The notes beneath the pieces were generated by a model, which did no database searches, was not told the origin of the DNA, and was given only the letters and a program-made list of their open reading frames with translations. A DNA stretch of 47,424 nucleotides from Verrucomicrobiota bacterium (GTDB taxonomy: Bacteria; Verrucomicrobiota; Verrucomicrobiia; Opitutales; Opitutaceae), in contig CANIWJ010000015.1 of the NCBI GenBank assembly GCA_947471035.1, positions 1-47,424 on the forward strand. Reading direction: 5' to 3'. Shown piece by piece: positions 31,091 through 38,725 of the stretch. A program made the position numbers and the translations under genes. Position 1 is the stretch's first letter; every line of letters begins with the position of its first letter.

Positions 31091-33256
31091 ATGTCGTCCA
31101 TCACCGCCCGCCCGCTCCACCCTCCCTCCCGCGCTGCCCGCCGCCTCGCCGCCGCCTCGCTCGTCCTCGCCATCACCGTCCGCCTCGCCGCCCAAAGCCC
31201 TTCGTCCGAACCGCCGGTCAGACTCGAACCGGTCCGGATCGAGGCCGCCCGCGAGGACGGCTACCACGCCAGCCGGGCACGTCTCGCCACCAAGACCGAC
31301 ACCCCGCTCATCGACACCCCCCAATCCATAACCGTTCTCACCAAAGAACTCCTCGCCGACACCGCCGTCACCAGCATCGGCGACGCCACTCGCTACATTC
31401 CCGGCGTCGGCACCGCCCAGGGCGAGGGCAACCGCGATACCGTCGTCCTTCGCGGCAACACCTCCACCGGCGACTACTTCGTCGATGGCCTGCGCGACGA
31501 CGTCCAATACTACCGCGACTTCTACAACATCGAACGCCTCGAAGCCCTCAAGGGCCCCGGCGGCATGATCTTCGGCCGCGGCGGTCCCGGCGGCGTGCTT
31601 AACCGCGTCACCAAACAAGCTCTCATCGGCGGCCCATCCTTCCAGGAGATCACGGCCCTCGCCGGTTCTTGGGACCAATACCGCGGCACCTTCGATTTTA
31701 ACCAGTCCCTCGCCCCCGCCGCCTCCCTCCGCCTGACCGGCCTCTACGAAGACTCCAACAGCTTTCGCGACGGCGTTTACCTCCAGCGCCAAGGCGTCAA
31801 CCCCACCCTCGGCGTGGCACTGTCCAAACAAACCATCCTTCGCGCCGGCTTCGAATACTTCGACGACGAACGCGTCGCCGATCGCGGCGTCCCCTCCCTG
31901 AAAGGCCGCCCCTTAAAAACCGCCGAAACCACCTTCTTCGGAGACCCTACCCGCAGCCCCACCGAGACCACCGTATACGCCTTCAACGCCTCGCTCGACC
32001 ACACCTTCGCCAACGGGGCCACCCTGCGCAACGCCACCCGCTACGCCACCTACGAAAAATTCTACCAAAACGTCTTCCCCGGCACCGTAAACCCCGCCGG
32101 CACGCTCGTCGCCATTTCCGCCTACAACCAGGCCAACGACCGCGAAAACCTCTTCAACCAAACCGACTACGTCTTCGATTTCTCCACCGGCCCCGTCGCG
32201 CACACGATGCTCCTCGGCCTCGAACTCGGCCGCCAGGAAACCGACAACCTTCGCTTAACCGGCTACTCCACCGCAACCGGCACCACCTCCCTCGGCAACG
32301 TCTCCACCACCCATCCCCGCTACAGCGGCCCGCTGTTTTTCCGACCCAACGCCACCGATGCCGACAACGACAGCACGGCCAAGTCCGCCGCCATCTACCT
32401 GCAGGATCAAATCCAACTGCTGCCCAAGCTCCAGCTCATCGCCGGCCTTAGACTCGACCGCTTCGAAGTGGACTTCCTCAACCACCGCACCGGTCAAAAC
32501 CTAGACACCTCCGACGACCTGATTTCCCCCCGCGTCGGCCTGGTTTACAAACCCATCGAAACCCTCGCCCTCTACGCCAGCCACACCCTCGCCTACGTGC
32601 CCCGCGCTGGTGAACAGCTCAGCTCCCTCTCCGCCACCAACGCCTCCCTCGCCCCCGAGAGTTTCGAAAACCTCGAAATCGGCGTAAAATGGGACCCAGC
32701 ACCCCGCCTCTCCCTCACCGCCGCCGCCTACCGGCTCGATCGCTCCAATCAGGCCATAACCGATCCCACCGCCGGCACCCCCGGCGGCCCGCCTCCAGGC
32801 ACCCTCATACTCGTGGATGGCCAACGAGTCGAAGGCATCGAGCTTGGTGCCTCCGGCAAAATCACCGACCTCTGGACGGTCACCGCCGCCTACGCCTACC
32901 AGGACGGCGAGACCCAGTCCGCCAACGGCGCCATCCCCGCCGGCACGCGCATTCAACAACTCCCGCGCAACACCTTTTCCCTCTGGAACCGCTACGACTT
33001 CAACTCCGCTTGGGGCGCCGGCCTGGGCGCGATTTATCGCGACGAACTCTTCGCCGCCGCCGACAACGCCGTGACCCTACCCGGCTACGTGCGCTTCGAT
33101 GCCGCTGTGTTTTACCGCTTCAACGAGCATCTGCATGCCCAGCTCAACATCGAAAACCTTTTCGACTGCGCCTACTACGCCACGGCCCACAACAACAACA
33201 ACATCACCCCCGGCTCCCCCCTCGCCATCCGCCTCGGCCTCACCGCCCGCTTCTGA
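31091..33256 (+). CDS. TonB-dependent siderophore receptor
   Basis: A 721-residue outer-membrane beta-barrel importing ferric siderophores. A signal peptide spans the first ~35 residues (to VRLAA-Q). The plug domain shows IDTPQSITVLTKELLAD, ATRYIPGVGTAQGEGN, VLRGNTSTGDYFVDGLRD and LEALKGPGGMIFGRGGPGG, the hallmarks of the siderophore-receptor class (TIGR01783-like, FoxA/FhuA/Fiu relatives). The barrel ends in LAIRLGLTARF with a terminal Phe, as needed for outer-membrane assembly. No siderophore synthesis genes are nearby, so it likely scavenges siderophores made by others. It is probably activated by the AraC protein through the box at 31040. Confidence 0.95.
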   Translation: MSSITARPLHPPSRAARRLAAASLVLAITVRLAAQSPSSEPPVRLEPVRIEAAREDGYHASRARLATKTDTPLIDTPQSITVLTKELLADTAVTSIGDATRYIPGVGTAQGEGNRDTVVLRGNTSTGDYFVDGLRDDVQYYRDFYNIERLEALKGPGGMIFGRGGPGGVLNRVTKQALIGGPSFQEITALAGSWDQYRGTFDFNQSLAPAASLRLTGLYEDSNSFRDGVYLQRQGVNPTLGVALSKQTILRAGFEYFDDERVADRGVPSLKGRPLKTAETTFFGDPTRSPTETTVYAFNASLDHTFANGATLRNATRYATYEKFYQNVFPGTVNPAGTLVAISAYNQANDRENLFNQTDYVFDFSTGPVAHTMLLGLELGRQETDNLRLTGYSTATGTTSLGNVSTTHPRYSGPLFFRPNATDADNDSTAKSAAIYLQDQIQLLPKLQLIAGLRLDRFEVDFLNHRTGQNLDTSDDLISPRVGLVYKPIETLALYASHTLAYVPRAGEQLSSLSATNASLAPESFENLEIGVKWDPAPRLSLTAAAYRLDRSNQAITDPTAGTPGGPPPGTLILVDGQRVEGIELGASGKITDLWTVTAAYAYQDGETQSANGAIPAGTRIQQLPRNTFSLWNRYDFNSAWGAGLGAIYRDELFAAADNAVTLPGYVRFDAAVFYRFNEHLHAQLNIENLFDCAYYATAHNNNNITPGSPLAIRLGLTARF

Positions 33257-33335
33257 TCACGCTCCCTCCATCCCCCCACCTGCGTTGCCCATCTCCCAAT
33301 CCCGACCACCTCCACCACTACCGCTCCCCAGCATC

Positions 33336-33356
33336 AAGTAACCTATTAGGTTACTT
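33336..33356. repeat. 21-bp palindrome, copy A (overlaps stop of HTH gene)
   Basis: AAGTAACCTA, one central T, then its perfect inverse TAGGTTACTT. On the minus strand the palindrome supplies the last Lys codon and the TAA stop of the HTH gene (33351-33791). The flanking bases are not symmetric, unlike copies C and D. Confidence 0.85.
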
Positions 33357-33791
33357 TGCCTCGGTCACCGCGCTTCCGCTCCCCGCCGAGTTGGGCAGCT
33401 TAGGTTTGGTCCCGCCGAGCGCCCCCACCGATAAATCGATGCCAGCCCGCTTGTGCGCCAGCCACTCCATCATTTGCAGCAAAGTCTCGGCATCCGGCAT
33501 GCGGCGCTTACCGCGGAAATAGTCGGTCACCCGCTGCTTGGGAATTCCTAAATAACTAGCCAACTGAACTTTGGCACCACGCTTGTTCAATTCAGCCAAA
33601 AGCAACTGTGCGCACGCGTTCCATAACGGAGTATCCGCTCCCGGCCTACGGGTGGCGTAGTTGCCCCGGCGCTTGGGCTTAAGCTTTTTCTCCACTGTGT
33701 TCGCCAGCTCCTTCGCCCCGGCTTCCGCAGCCTCCGCCAACAAACCAGCCAGCTCCGCCCACATTTTGATCCGAGGATGTATCAGTTCCAT
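33351..33791 (-). CDS. XRE/Cro-type HTH protein bounded by palindromes
   Basis: A 146-residue protein. Residues ~55-112 form a Cro/CI-like fold: LWNACAQLLLAELNKRG, then VQLASYLGIPKQRVTDYF as the helix-turn-helix, then RGKRRMPDAETLLQMMEWL. The N-terminus (MELIHPRIKMWAELAGLLAE) is helical and could dimerise; the C-terminus is unstructured. Its ATG (33791) lies 3 bp from palindrome copy B and its stop lies inside copy A, so the coding sequence exactly fills the space between them. The obvious reading is a repressor that binds these palindromes and controls itself. A palindrome-bounded mobile cassette is another. It interrupts an otherwise iron-related region. I do not recognise a specific family member. 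Confidence 0.8.
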   Translation of the reverse strand: MELIHPRIKMWAELAGLLAEAAEAGAKELANTVEKKLKPKRRGNYATRRPGADTPLWNACAQLLLAELNKRGAKVQLASYLGIPKQRVTDYFRGKRRMPDAETLLQMMEWLAHKRAGIDLSVGALGGTKPKLPNSAGSGSAVTEAK

Positions 33792-33794
33792 GCC

Positions 33795-33815
33795 AAGTAA
33801 CCCAATAGGTTACTT
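33795..33815. repeat. 21-bp palindrome, copy B (operator position of HTH gene)
   Basis: AAGTAACCCA, then A, then TAGGTTACTT, nearly the same palindrome as copies A, C and D but with one substitution in one arm. It ends 3 bp before the HTH start codon on the minus strand, a classic place for a self-repressing operator. Confidence 0.8.
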
Positions 33816-33913
33816 CCCCGCCGTCGACCCCAAAACCCGCCCCCACGCTTCGCTACGCGCCTGCCACCCACCTCACTCAACCCGAGCCCCCGCGCCCCAC
33901 CCCCAAGATACCC

Positions 33914-33968
33914 ATCGAACCCCCAGCCACAAGTAACCTATTAGGTTACTTGTGGCTGGGGGTTCGAT
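33914..33968. repeat. 55-bp perfect palindrome, copy C with extended arms
   Basis: Every base of 33914-33940 pairs with 33942-33968 around a single central T at 33941. The inner 25 bp are the shared core (ACAAGTAACCTA on each side). The outer arms (ATCGAACCCCCAGCC) differ from copy D but are still perfectly self-complementary. Confidence 0.9.
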
Positions 33969-34144
33969 CAATCAATCGACCAATCCATCGGTCAAACAAA
34001 ACATACCGACACCGATGCAGAGCGACTATCACCAACGGCGCAGGGAGCATCGCCACCTGCAAAACGTCCTTCCGCTGAAAATGACGATGAACCTTCCAAA
34101 ACTCTCCGCTCACTCTCTTTTAGCCGCATAAACTCCATTGACCT

Positions 34145-34163
34145 ATTAAGACTGAGTCTCAAT
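34145..34163 (+). promoter_or_regulatory. Fur-like 19-bp palindrome before feoA
   Basis: ATTAAGACTGAGTCTCAAT is a 9-1-9 inverted repeat with one mismatch, ending 11 bp before the feoA GTG. The geometry (19 bp, AT-rich ends) is that of a Fur box and the downstream genes are ferrous iron transporters. The match is by geometry and context more than by base identity. Confidence 0.5.
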
Positions 34164-34174
34164 ATTACCATTAA

Positions 34175-34441
34175 GTGAAAACCGCCACGCTCCAAAACCT
34201 GCATCCCGAGCCCCTGCCGCTATGTCAGCTGCCAGCCGGGCAATCGGGTCGGGTGCGCACCGTCACCGGCGAACCCTCGTTTTGCCAACGTATTCGTGAA
34301 CTGGGCTTTGGCGAACGCGCCTTCGTCACCAAAGTCGGCGGTCGCGGCCCCTTCATCTGCGTGGTAAACGGTTGCCGTCTCGCCCTCAGTCACGACGCCG
34401 CCGCCAGCATTTTGGTCGAACCCTCCGGCCTCCGCGCCTGA
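34175..34441 (+). CDS. feoA: FeoA family protein (first of two)
   Basis: An 88-residue cytoplasmic SH3-like protein, GTG start. Family features are LPAGQSGRVRTVTGEPSFCQRIRELGFGERAFVTKV and a C-terminal strand NGCRLALSHDAAASILV. FeoA proteins assist FeoB in Fe(II) import. It comes 85 bp before a second feoA and directly follows a Fur-like palindrome, so this is the first gene of a feoA-feoA-feoB operon. Two Cys in the middle (SFCQR, FICVV, NGCRL gives three in total) are not a known catalytic set. Confidence 0.88.
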   Translation: MKTATLQNLHPEPLPLCQLPAGQSGRVRTVTGEPSFCQRIRELGFGERAFVTKVGGRGPFICVVNGCRLALSHDAAASILVEPSGLRA

Positions 34442-34526
34442 GATTAGCCCGCGCCTGGGCACCACCCGCCCTTAAGCCCTGCCCGCCTCGTCGCTCTCCG
34501 CTCCTAGCACCCTGCTTCTCGCTCCC

Positions 34527-34763
34527 ATGACCCTCGCCCAGTTGACCGTCGGCGCCAGCGCCACCCTCAAAGCCTACCCGCAAGCCGGTCCGGCCTTCAC
34601 CCGCCTGCGCGAGATGGGCCTGCTCCCGGGCACCCGCATCACACTGGTTCGCATCGCGCCCCTCGGCGACCCGCTCGAAATTCAGGTCCGCGGCTACCGT
34701 CTCTCCCTGCGCAAAACCGAGGCCGCCTTGGTCGAAATCACCCCGGAACCCGCCACGCCATGA
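34527..34763 (+). CDS. feoA: FeoA family protein (second of two)
   Basis: A 78-residue SH3-like protein with the family core FTRLREMGLLPGTRITLVRIAPLGDPLEI and the final RGYRLSLRKTEAALVEI. It overlaps feoB by the four bases ATGA, so the two are translationally coupled. Tandem FeoA proteins before FeoB occur in several phyla; this copy is closer to the consensus than the first. Confidence 0.92.
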   Translation: MTLAQLTVGASATLKAYPQAGPAFTRLREMGLLPGTRITLVRIAPLGDPLEIQVRGYRLSLRKTEAALVEITPEPATP

Positions 34764-36922
34764 ACCCGTCCACGCCTTCCGCCGCCGTTCCGCCAGCCCC
34801 CTCCACCTCCCCCGCGCGCACTCCGGTTTACGCCCTCGTGGGCAACCCCAACTGCGGCAAATCGACCCTATTCAACGCCCTCACCGGCCTGAAACAAAAG
34901 GTGGGCAACTACCCAGGCGTCACCGTCGAGCGCAAGATCGGCACCGCTTACACCCAGCACGGCCAGCCCCTCACCCTCATCGACCTGCCCGGAGCCTATT
35001 CGCTCGCCGCCCGCTCGCCCGACGAAGCCGTCACCCGCGACGTTCTACTCGGCCGCCGTACCGACACGCCCACGCCCGACCGCATCATCTGCATCGCCGA
35101 CGCCACCAACCTCGAACGCAACCTCTACCTCGTTCACCAGATCCTCGACCTCGGCCGCCCCGTCGTCCTCGTGCTCAACATGATGGACCTCGCCGCCCAG
35201 GCCGGCCTGACCGTGCGCGCCGACCGCCTCAGCCGCGAACTCGGCATCCCCGTGATCCCTTGCGAAGCCGCCCACGGCAAAGGCCTCATCGAGCTCAAGC
35301 TCGCCCTCTCCCGCCCCGACCTCCCCCTGCCCCGCCACGCTTGGGCCGTGCCCACCGCCCTCGCCCCCGCTGTCGCCGAACTCCAAGCCTCGCTCATGGC
35401 CAACGACGCCAAGGCCCCCCTGGTGGCCCGCGCCGAAGCCCTGCTCCTTCTCACCGATAACGATCCGGTGCGCGTCGCCGGCTCCACCGCCCACTCCGCC
35501 ACCACCACCCAGATCCTCGAAACCTGGAAAAAACGCTGGGACGCCGACGCCACCGACTGGTCCGGCGCACTCGTCGCCGCCCGCTACGATGCCATCGGCC
35601 GCCTCGCCCAAGAAGCCATCACCGCCCCCGCCGACGGCTCCGCCCGCCTCGGCTCCTCCGCCCTGCAAACCAGCGACCGTATCGACGCCGTCGTTACCCA
35701 TCCGGTCTGGGGCTGGGCTATTTTCGCCGCCATCATGGCGACGATGTTTTTCGGCATCTTCACCCTCGCCTCCATCCCCATGGGCTGGATCGAAAGCCTC
35801 GTCGGAACGCTCTCCGAGCACGTCTCCGCCCTCATTCCGCCGGGCGAATTTCACGATCTCGTGATCGACGGCGCGCTGGCCGGGGTGGAAGGCGTGATCA
35901 TTTTCCTGCCCCAGATCCTCATCCTGTTTTTCTTCATCGGGCTGCTGGAAAGCACCGGCTACATGGCGCGCGCCGCCTTCATCATGGACCGCGTCATGAG
36001 CCGCGTCGGCCTCAACGGCAAAAGCTTCATTCCGCTGCTCAGCTCCTACGCCTGCGCCATCCCGGGTATCATGGCCGCCCGCACCATCGAGGAGCCCAAG
36101 GACCGCCTCGTCACCATCCTGGTCGCTCCCTTCATGAGCTGTTCGGCCCGCCTGCCGGTTTACCTGCTGCTCATCGCCGCCCTGGTCGGGGCCAACGAAG
36201 TCCCGGTCGGCACCCAGGTCGGGCTCATGTTGCTCATGTATGCGCTCGGCACCGGCGGCGCGTTTTTCTTCGCCTGGCTCTTTAAAAAAACCCTCCTGCG
36301 CGGCGCTCCCCCGCTCATGATCATGGAGCTGCCGCCCTACCGTCTGCCCCGCGTGCGCGACGTGCTCTACCAGATGGCCGAGCGCGGCTGGATCTTCGTC
36401 AAACGCGCCGGCACCGTCATCCTCGCCCTCTCCGTCGTGCTGTGGTTTCTCGCCAACTACCCCAAGCCCCCCGCCGATCAACCCGCCGCCGATCCGCTCG
36501 CCCACAGCTACGCCGGAAAAGCTGGCCACATCCTCGAACCCGTCATCGCCCCGCTCGGCTTCGATTGGCGCATCGGCATCGGCCTCATTCAATCCTTCGC
36601 CGCCCGCGAAGTGTTCAACAGCTCAATGAGCGTAATTTTCTCGGTCCAAGAAACCGACGACGAAGCCGCCTCCCGCGCCCAGCTGCGCGACGCCCTGCAC
36701 GCCGCCACCCGCCCCGACGGCACCGCGCTCTTCACCCCGCTCGTCTGCCTGAACCTCATGGTTTTTTACGTCTTCGCCATGCAGTGCATCAGCACCATCG
36801 CAGTCGTGAAGCGCGAGACCGGCGGATGGAAATGGCCCCTCTTCCAACTCGGCTACATGACCGGCACCGCCTGGCTGGCCTGCCTCGTAATCTACCAAGT
36901 CGGTCGCGCCCTCGGGTTTTAA
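34760..36922 (+). CDS. feoB: Ferrous iron transporter FeoB
   Basis: A 720-residue inner-membrane Fe(II) transporter. The N-terminal G domain shows GNPNCGKSTLFNALTG (G1, ~28-43), VGNYPGVTVERK (switch I), DLPGAYSL (G3) and LNMMDLA (G4). The membrane part has the two Gate motifs: IPGIMAARTIEEPKDR and APFMSCSARLPVYLLL with the conserved Cys, then SFAAREVF and VFYVFAMQCISTIAVVKRE. The length is normal. It follows feoA with a 4-bp overlap and is followed 11 bp later by a small Cys-rich partner. Confidence 0.97.
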   Translation: MNPSTPSAAVPPAPSTSPARTPVYALVGNPNCGKSTLFNALTGLKQKVGNYPGVTVERKIGTAYTQHGQPLTLIDLPGAYSLAARSPDEAVTRDVLLGRRTDTPTPDRIICIADATNLERNLYLVHQILDLGRPVVLVLNMMDLAAQAGLTVRADRLSRELGIPVIPCEAAHGKGLIELKLALSRPDLPLPRHAWAVPTALAPAVAELQASLMANDAKAPLVARAEALLLLTDNDPVRVAGSTAHSATTTQILETWKKRWDADATDWSGALVAARYDAIGRLAQEAITAPADGSARLGSSALQTSDRIDAVVTHPVWGWAIFAAIMATMFFGIFTLASIPMGWIESLVGTLSEHVSALIPPGEFHDLVIDGALAGVEGVIIFLPQILILFFFIGLLESTGYMARAAFIMDRVMSRVGLNGKSFIPLLSSYACAIPGIMAARTIEEPKDRLVTILVAPFMSCSARLPVYLLLIAALVGANEVPVGTQVGLMLLMYALGTGGAFFFAWLFKKTLLRGAPPLMIMELPPYRLPRVRDVLYQMAERGWIFVKRAGTVILALSVVLWFLANYPKPPADQPAADPLAHSYAGKAGHILEPVIAPLGFDWRIGIGLIQSFAAREVFNSSMSVIFSVQETDDEAASRAQLRDALHAATRPDGTALFTPLVCLNLMVFYVFAMQCISTIAVVKRETGGWKWPLFQLGYMTGTAWLACLVIYQVGRALGF

Positions 36923-36933
36923 ACGCCACAGCC

Positions 36934-37116
36934 ATGTCCGCCACCTGGCAACAACCGCTCGCTCTTGCCGTAGTCGCCCTCGCCGCCGCCTGGCTGATCC
37001 TGCGCGCCTGGCGCAAACGCCGCGCCGCCACCGGCGGCTGTGGCTCCGGCGGCGAGGGCGGCTGCGGATGCTCCGCTCTCAAGAAAACCCTGCGCACCGG
37101 CTCCTCGGCTCGCTAG
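36934..37116 (+). CDS. FeoB-associated Cys-rich membrane protein
   Basis: A 60-residue protein starting at 36934 (MSATWQQPLALAVVALAAAW). One membrane helix near the N-terminus is followed by basic residues (RAWRKRRAA) and a Gly/Cys cluster CGSGGEGGCGCSALKK. This is the layout of the small FeoB-associated proteins encoded after feoB. Its role in Fe(II) uptake is suspected rather than proven. It lies 11 bp after feoB in the same operon. Confidence 0.85.
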   Translation: MSATWQQPLALAVVALAAAWLILRAWRKRRAATGGCGSGGEGGCGCSALKKTLRTGSSAR

Positions 37117-37184
37117 CCTGCCGTTTGCCATCCGCTTTTCGCGGAACCACGTCGGCGACCTATTCACCATTGACCTGCCTGGAA

Positions 37185-37212
37185 TCTACCAATATCTATC
37201 AAATTCTACCAA
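37185..37212 (+). promoter_or_regulatory. Three 10-bp-phased direct repeats before the alcohol dehydrogenase
   Basis: TCTACCAA (37185), TCTATCAA (37195) and TCTACCAA (37205) repeat at exactly 10 bp, one helix turn, about 47 bp before the ATG at 37259. Phased direct repeats of this kind are usual binding sites for activators such as response regulators. Confidence 0.5.
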
Positions 37213-37258
37213 ACCCTCCCATAGCCCCGCTTTTTACCCGCCCTAGGCGCTCCTCTCC

Positions 37259-38521
37259 ATGATCACTGAAGATCAAGTTCGTAAGGCAGTTAACGACGTC
37301 GTTAGCCGCATGAACCTCCGCCCCCCAGTCGCCACGGCGGTAAACCCCGCTACCGCTCCCCTACGCTCCGCCCCCTCCAGTTCACCCATCGTCATCACCC
37401 GCGAACTGCCCACCAAGGCCAAGGCCGCCGTGCTGGTGGCCAAGGAGAAGATCGAGATCCGGGAATTCCCGGTCCGCGCCATCAACGACGACGAAATTCT
37501 GGTTAAGGTCGAAGGCTGCGGCATTTGCGGCACCGACGTGCACGAGTTTCGCCACGATCCCTTTAACCTCATGCCGGTCGTGCTCGGACACGAAGGCACC
37601 GGCACCATCATCGCCTTGGGCAAAAACGTGACCCGCGACAACGGCGGCAAAGTGGTCAAAGTTGGCGACCGCATCGTCACCAGCGTGATGACTTGCGGCA
37701 AATGCGACGCCTGTCTCTACACCCCCGGCCGAACCAACCTCTGTGATACCCTGGGCGTTTACGGTCTGCTCCCCGATACGCCGCGCGACCACCTCAACGG
37801 TTGGTTCGCCGAATACATCATCATCCGAAAGGGCGCTACCTTTTTCGTGGTCAACGACATGAACACCAACCTCCGTATGCTCATCGAGCCCGCGGCGGTA
37901 GTGGTGCATGCCCTTGAGCGCGCCAAATCCACCGGCCTGCTGAATTTTCGCAGCCGCGTCGTCGTGCAGGGCTGCGGCCCAATCGGTCTGCTCCTGCTGG
38001 CCGCCGTGCGCACCGCCGGCTGCCAGCACATCGTAGCGGTCGATGGCGACGACAACCGCCTGCGCATGGCCGCCAAACTCGGGGCCGACGATCTGATTAA
38101 TTTCAAAAACTACCCCGACTCCGAACAACTCGTCGGCGCAGTCAAACAGGCCACCAAAGGCACCGGCGCCCACTTCGCCTTTCAATGCACCGGTGTGCCC
38201 GCCGCCGCCGCCAACGTCTGGAAATTCGTGCGGCGCGGAGGCGGCCTGTGCGAAGTCGGCTTTTTCGTCGATAACGGCGAATCCAAGATCAACCCGCACC
38301 GCGACATCTGCCAAAAGGAAATCACCGTGGTCGGCTCCTGGGTATACACCGTGGACGAATATCCCATCGCGTATAATTTTCTGCGCCGCGCCCAAGGCAT
38401 CGGCCTGCCGGTCGAAGAACTCATAACCCACCGCTTCCCGCTCGCCAAACTCGACGAAGCGATGCGCGTCAACATCCGCCAAGAAGGCATCAAGGTCGTC
38501 TTCGATCCAGAAGCCTCCTGA
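37259..38521 (+). CDS. Zinc-dependent alcohol dehydrogenase with N-terminal encapsulation-like helix
   Basis: A 420-residue medium-chain dehydrogenase. Catalytic zinc residues lie in GCGICGTDVHEF and LGHEGTG, the four structural-zinc Cys in MTCGKCDACLYTPGRTNLC, and the NAD site in VVVQGCGPIGLLLL. Compared with ordinary family members it has an extra ~50 residues at the N-terminus: an amphipathic helix MITEDQVRKAVNDVVSRMN followed by a flexible Ala/Pro/Ser linker, the form of the peptides that target enzymes into bacterial microcompartments. Lactaldehyde/propanol-type oxidation or reduction inside such a shell is therefore possible. No shell genes are in the window. The gene appears to be a single transcription unit with phased direct repeats upstream. 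Confidence 0.9.
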   Translation: MITEDQVRKAVNDVVSRMNLRPPVATAVNPATAPLRSAPSSSPIVITRELPTKAKAAVLVAKEKIEIREFPVRAINDDEILVKVEGCGICGTDVHEFRHDPFNLMPVVLGHEGTGTIIALGKNVTRDNGGKVVKVGDRIVTSVMTCGKCDACLYTPGRTNLCDTLGVYGLLPDTPRDHLNGWFAEYIIIRKGATFFVVNDMNTNLRMLIEPAAVVVHALERAKSTGLLNFRSRVVVQGCGPIGLLLLAAVRTAGCQHIVAVDGDDNRLRMAAKLGADDLINFKNYPDSEQLVGAVKQATKGTGAHFAFQCTGVPAAAANVWKFVRRGGGLCEVGFFVDNGESKINPHRDICQKEITVVGSWVYTVDEYPIAYNFLRRAQGIGLPVEELITHRFPLAKLDEAMRVNIRQEGIKVVFDPEAS

Positions 38522-38572
38522 GCTCTCGGCAGCCAAGTGGTCTAATTCTAGTGCGCTTTCAAGTTGAGCTGC

Positions 38573-38657
38573 ATTGGCCGGGACGGCCAACCCTACATAT
38601 CATGCATAGCTTACTCACATCAGGTAATTTGTGTAGCGTTGGCCGTCCCCGGCCAAT
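38573..38657. repeat. Inverted repeat after the alcohol dehydrogenase
   Basis: ATTGGCCGGGACGGCCAAC (38573-38591) is the inverse of 38638-38657 apart from one extra C. Each arm is itself partly palindromic (TTGGCCG/CGGCCAA). It lies between the convergent 3' ends of the dehydrogenase and glnD genes and may be a bidirectional terminator or a REP pair. Confidence 0.7.
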
Positions 38658-38725
38658 TCCGACATTCTGCTGATCTTGACTGCGAATTAGAATAATCCAC
38701 CGAGCCCTTTGCCAACACTCAAAAC

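Larger units (their letters stand above)
33816..34174. other. Intergenic region between HTH gene and feoA
   Basis: No gene is supported. It contains palindrome copy C (33914-33968), short AT-rich direct and inverted repeats around 33966-33990 (TCGATCAATCAATCGA) and the Fur-like palindrome (34145-34163). A minus-strand frame here overlaps the feoA start and lacks family signals. Confidence 0.6.

Noticed and set aside
35045..36592. 515-codon minus-strand ORF
   Set aside because: Antisense of feoB, which has all G-protein and gate motifs in the plus frame.
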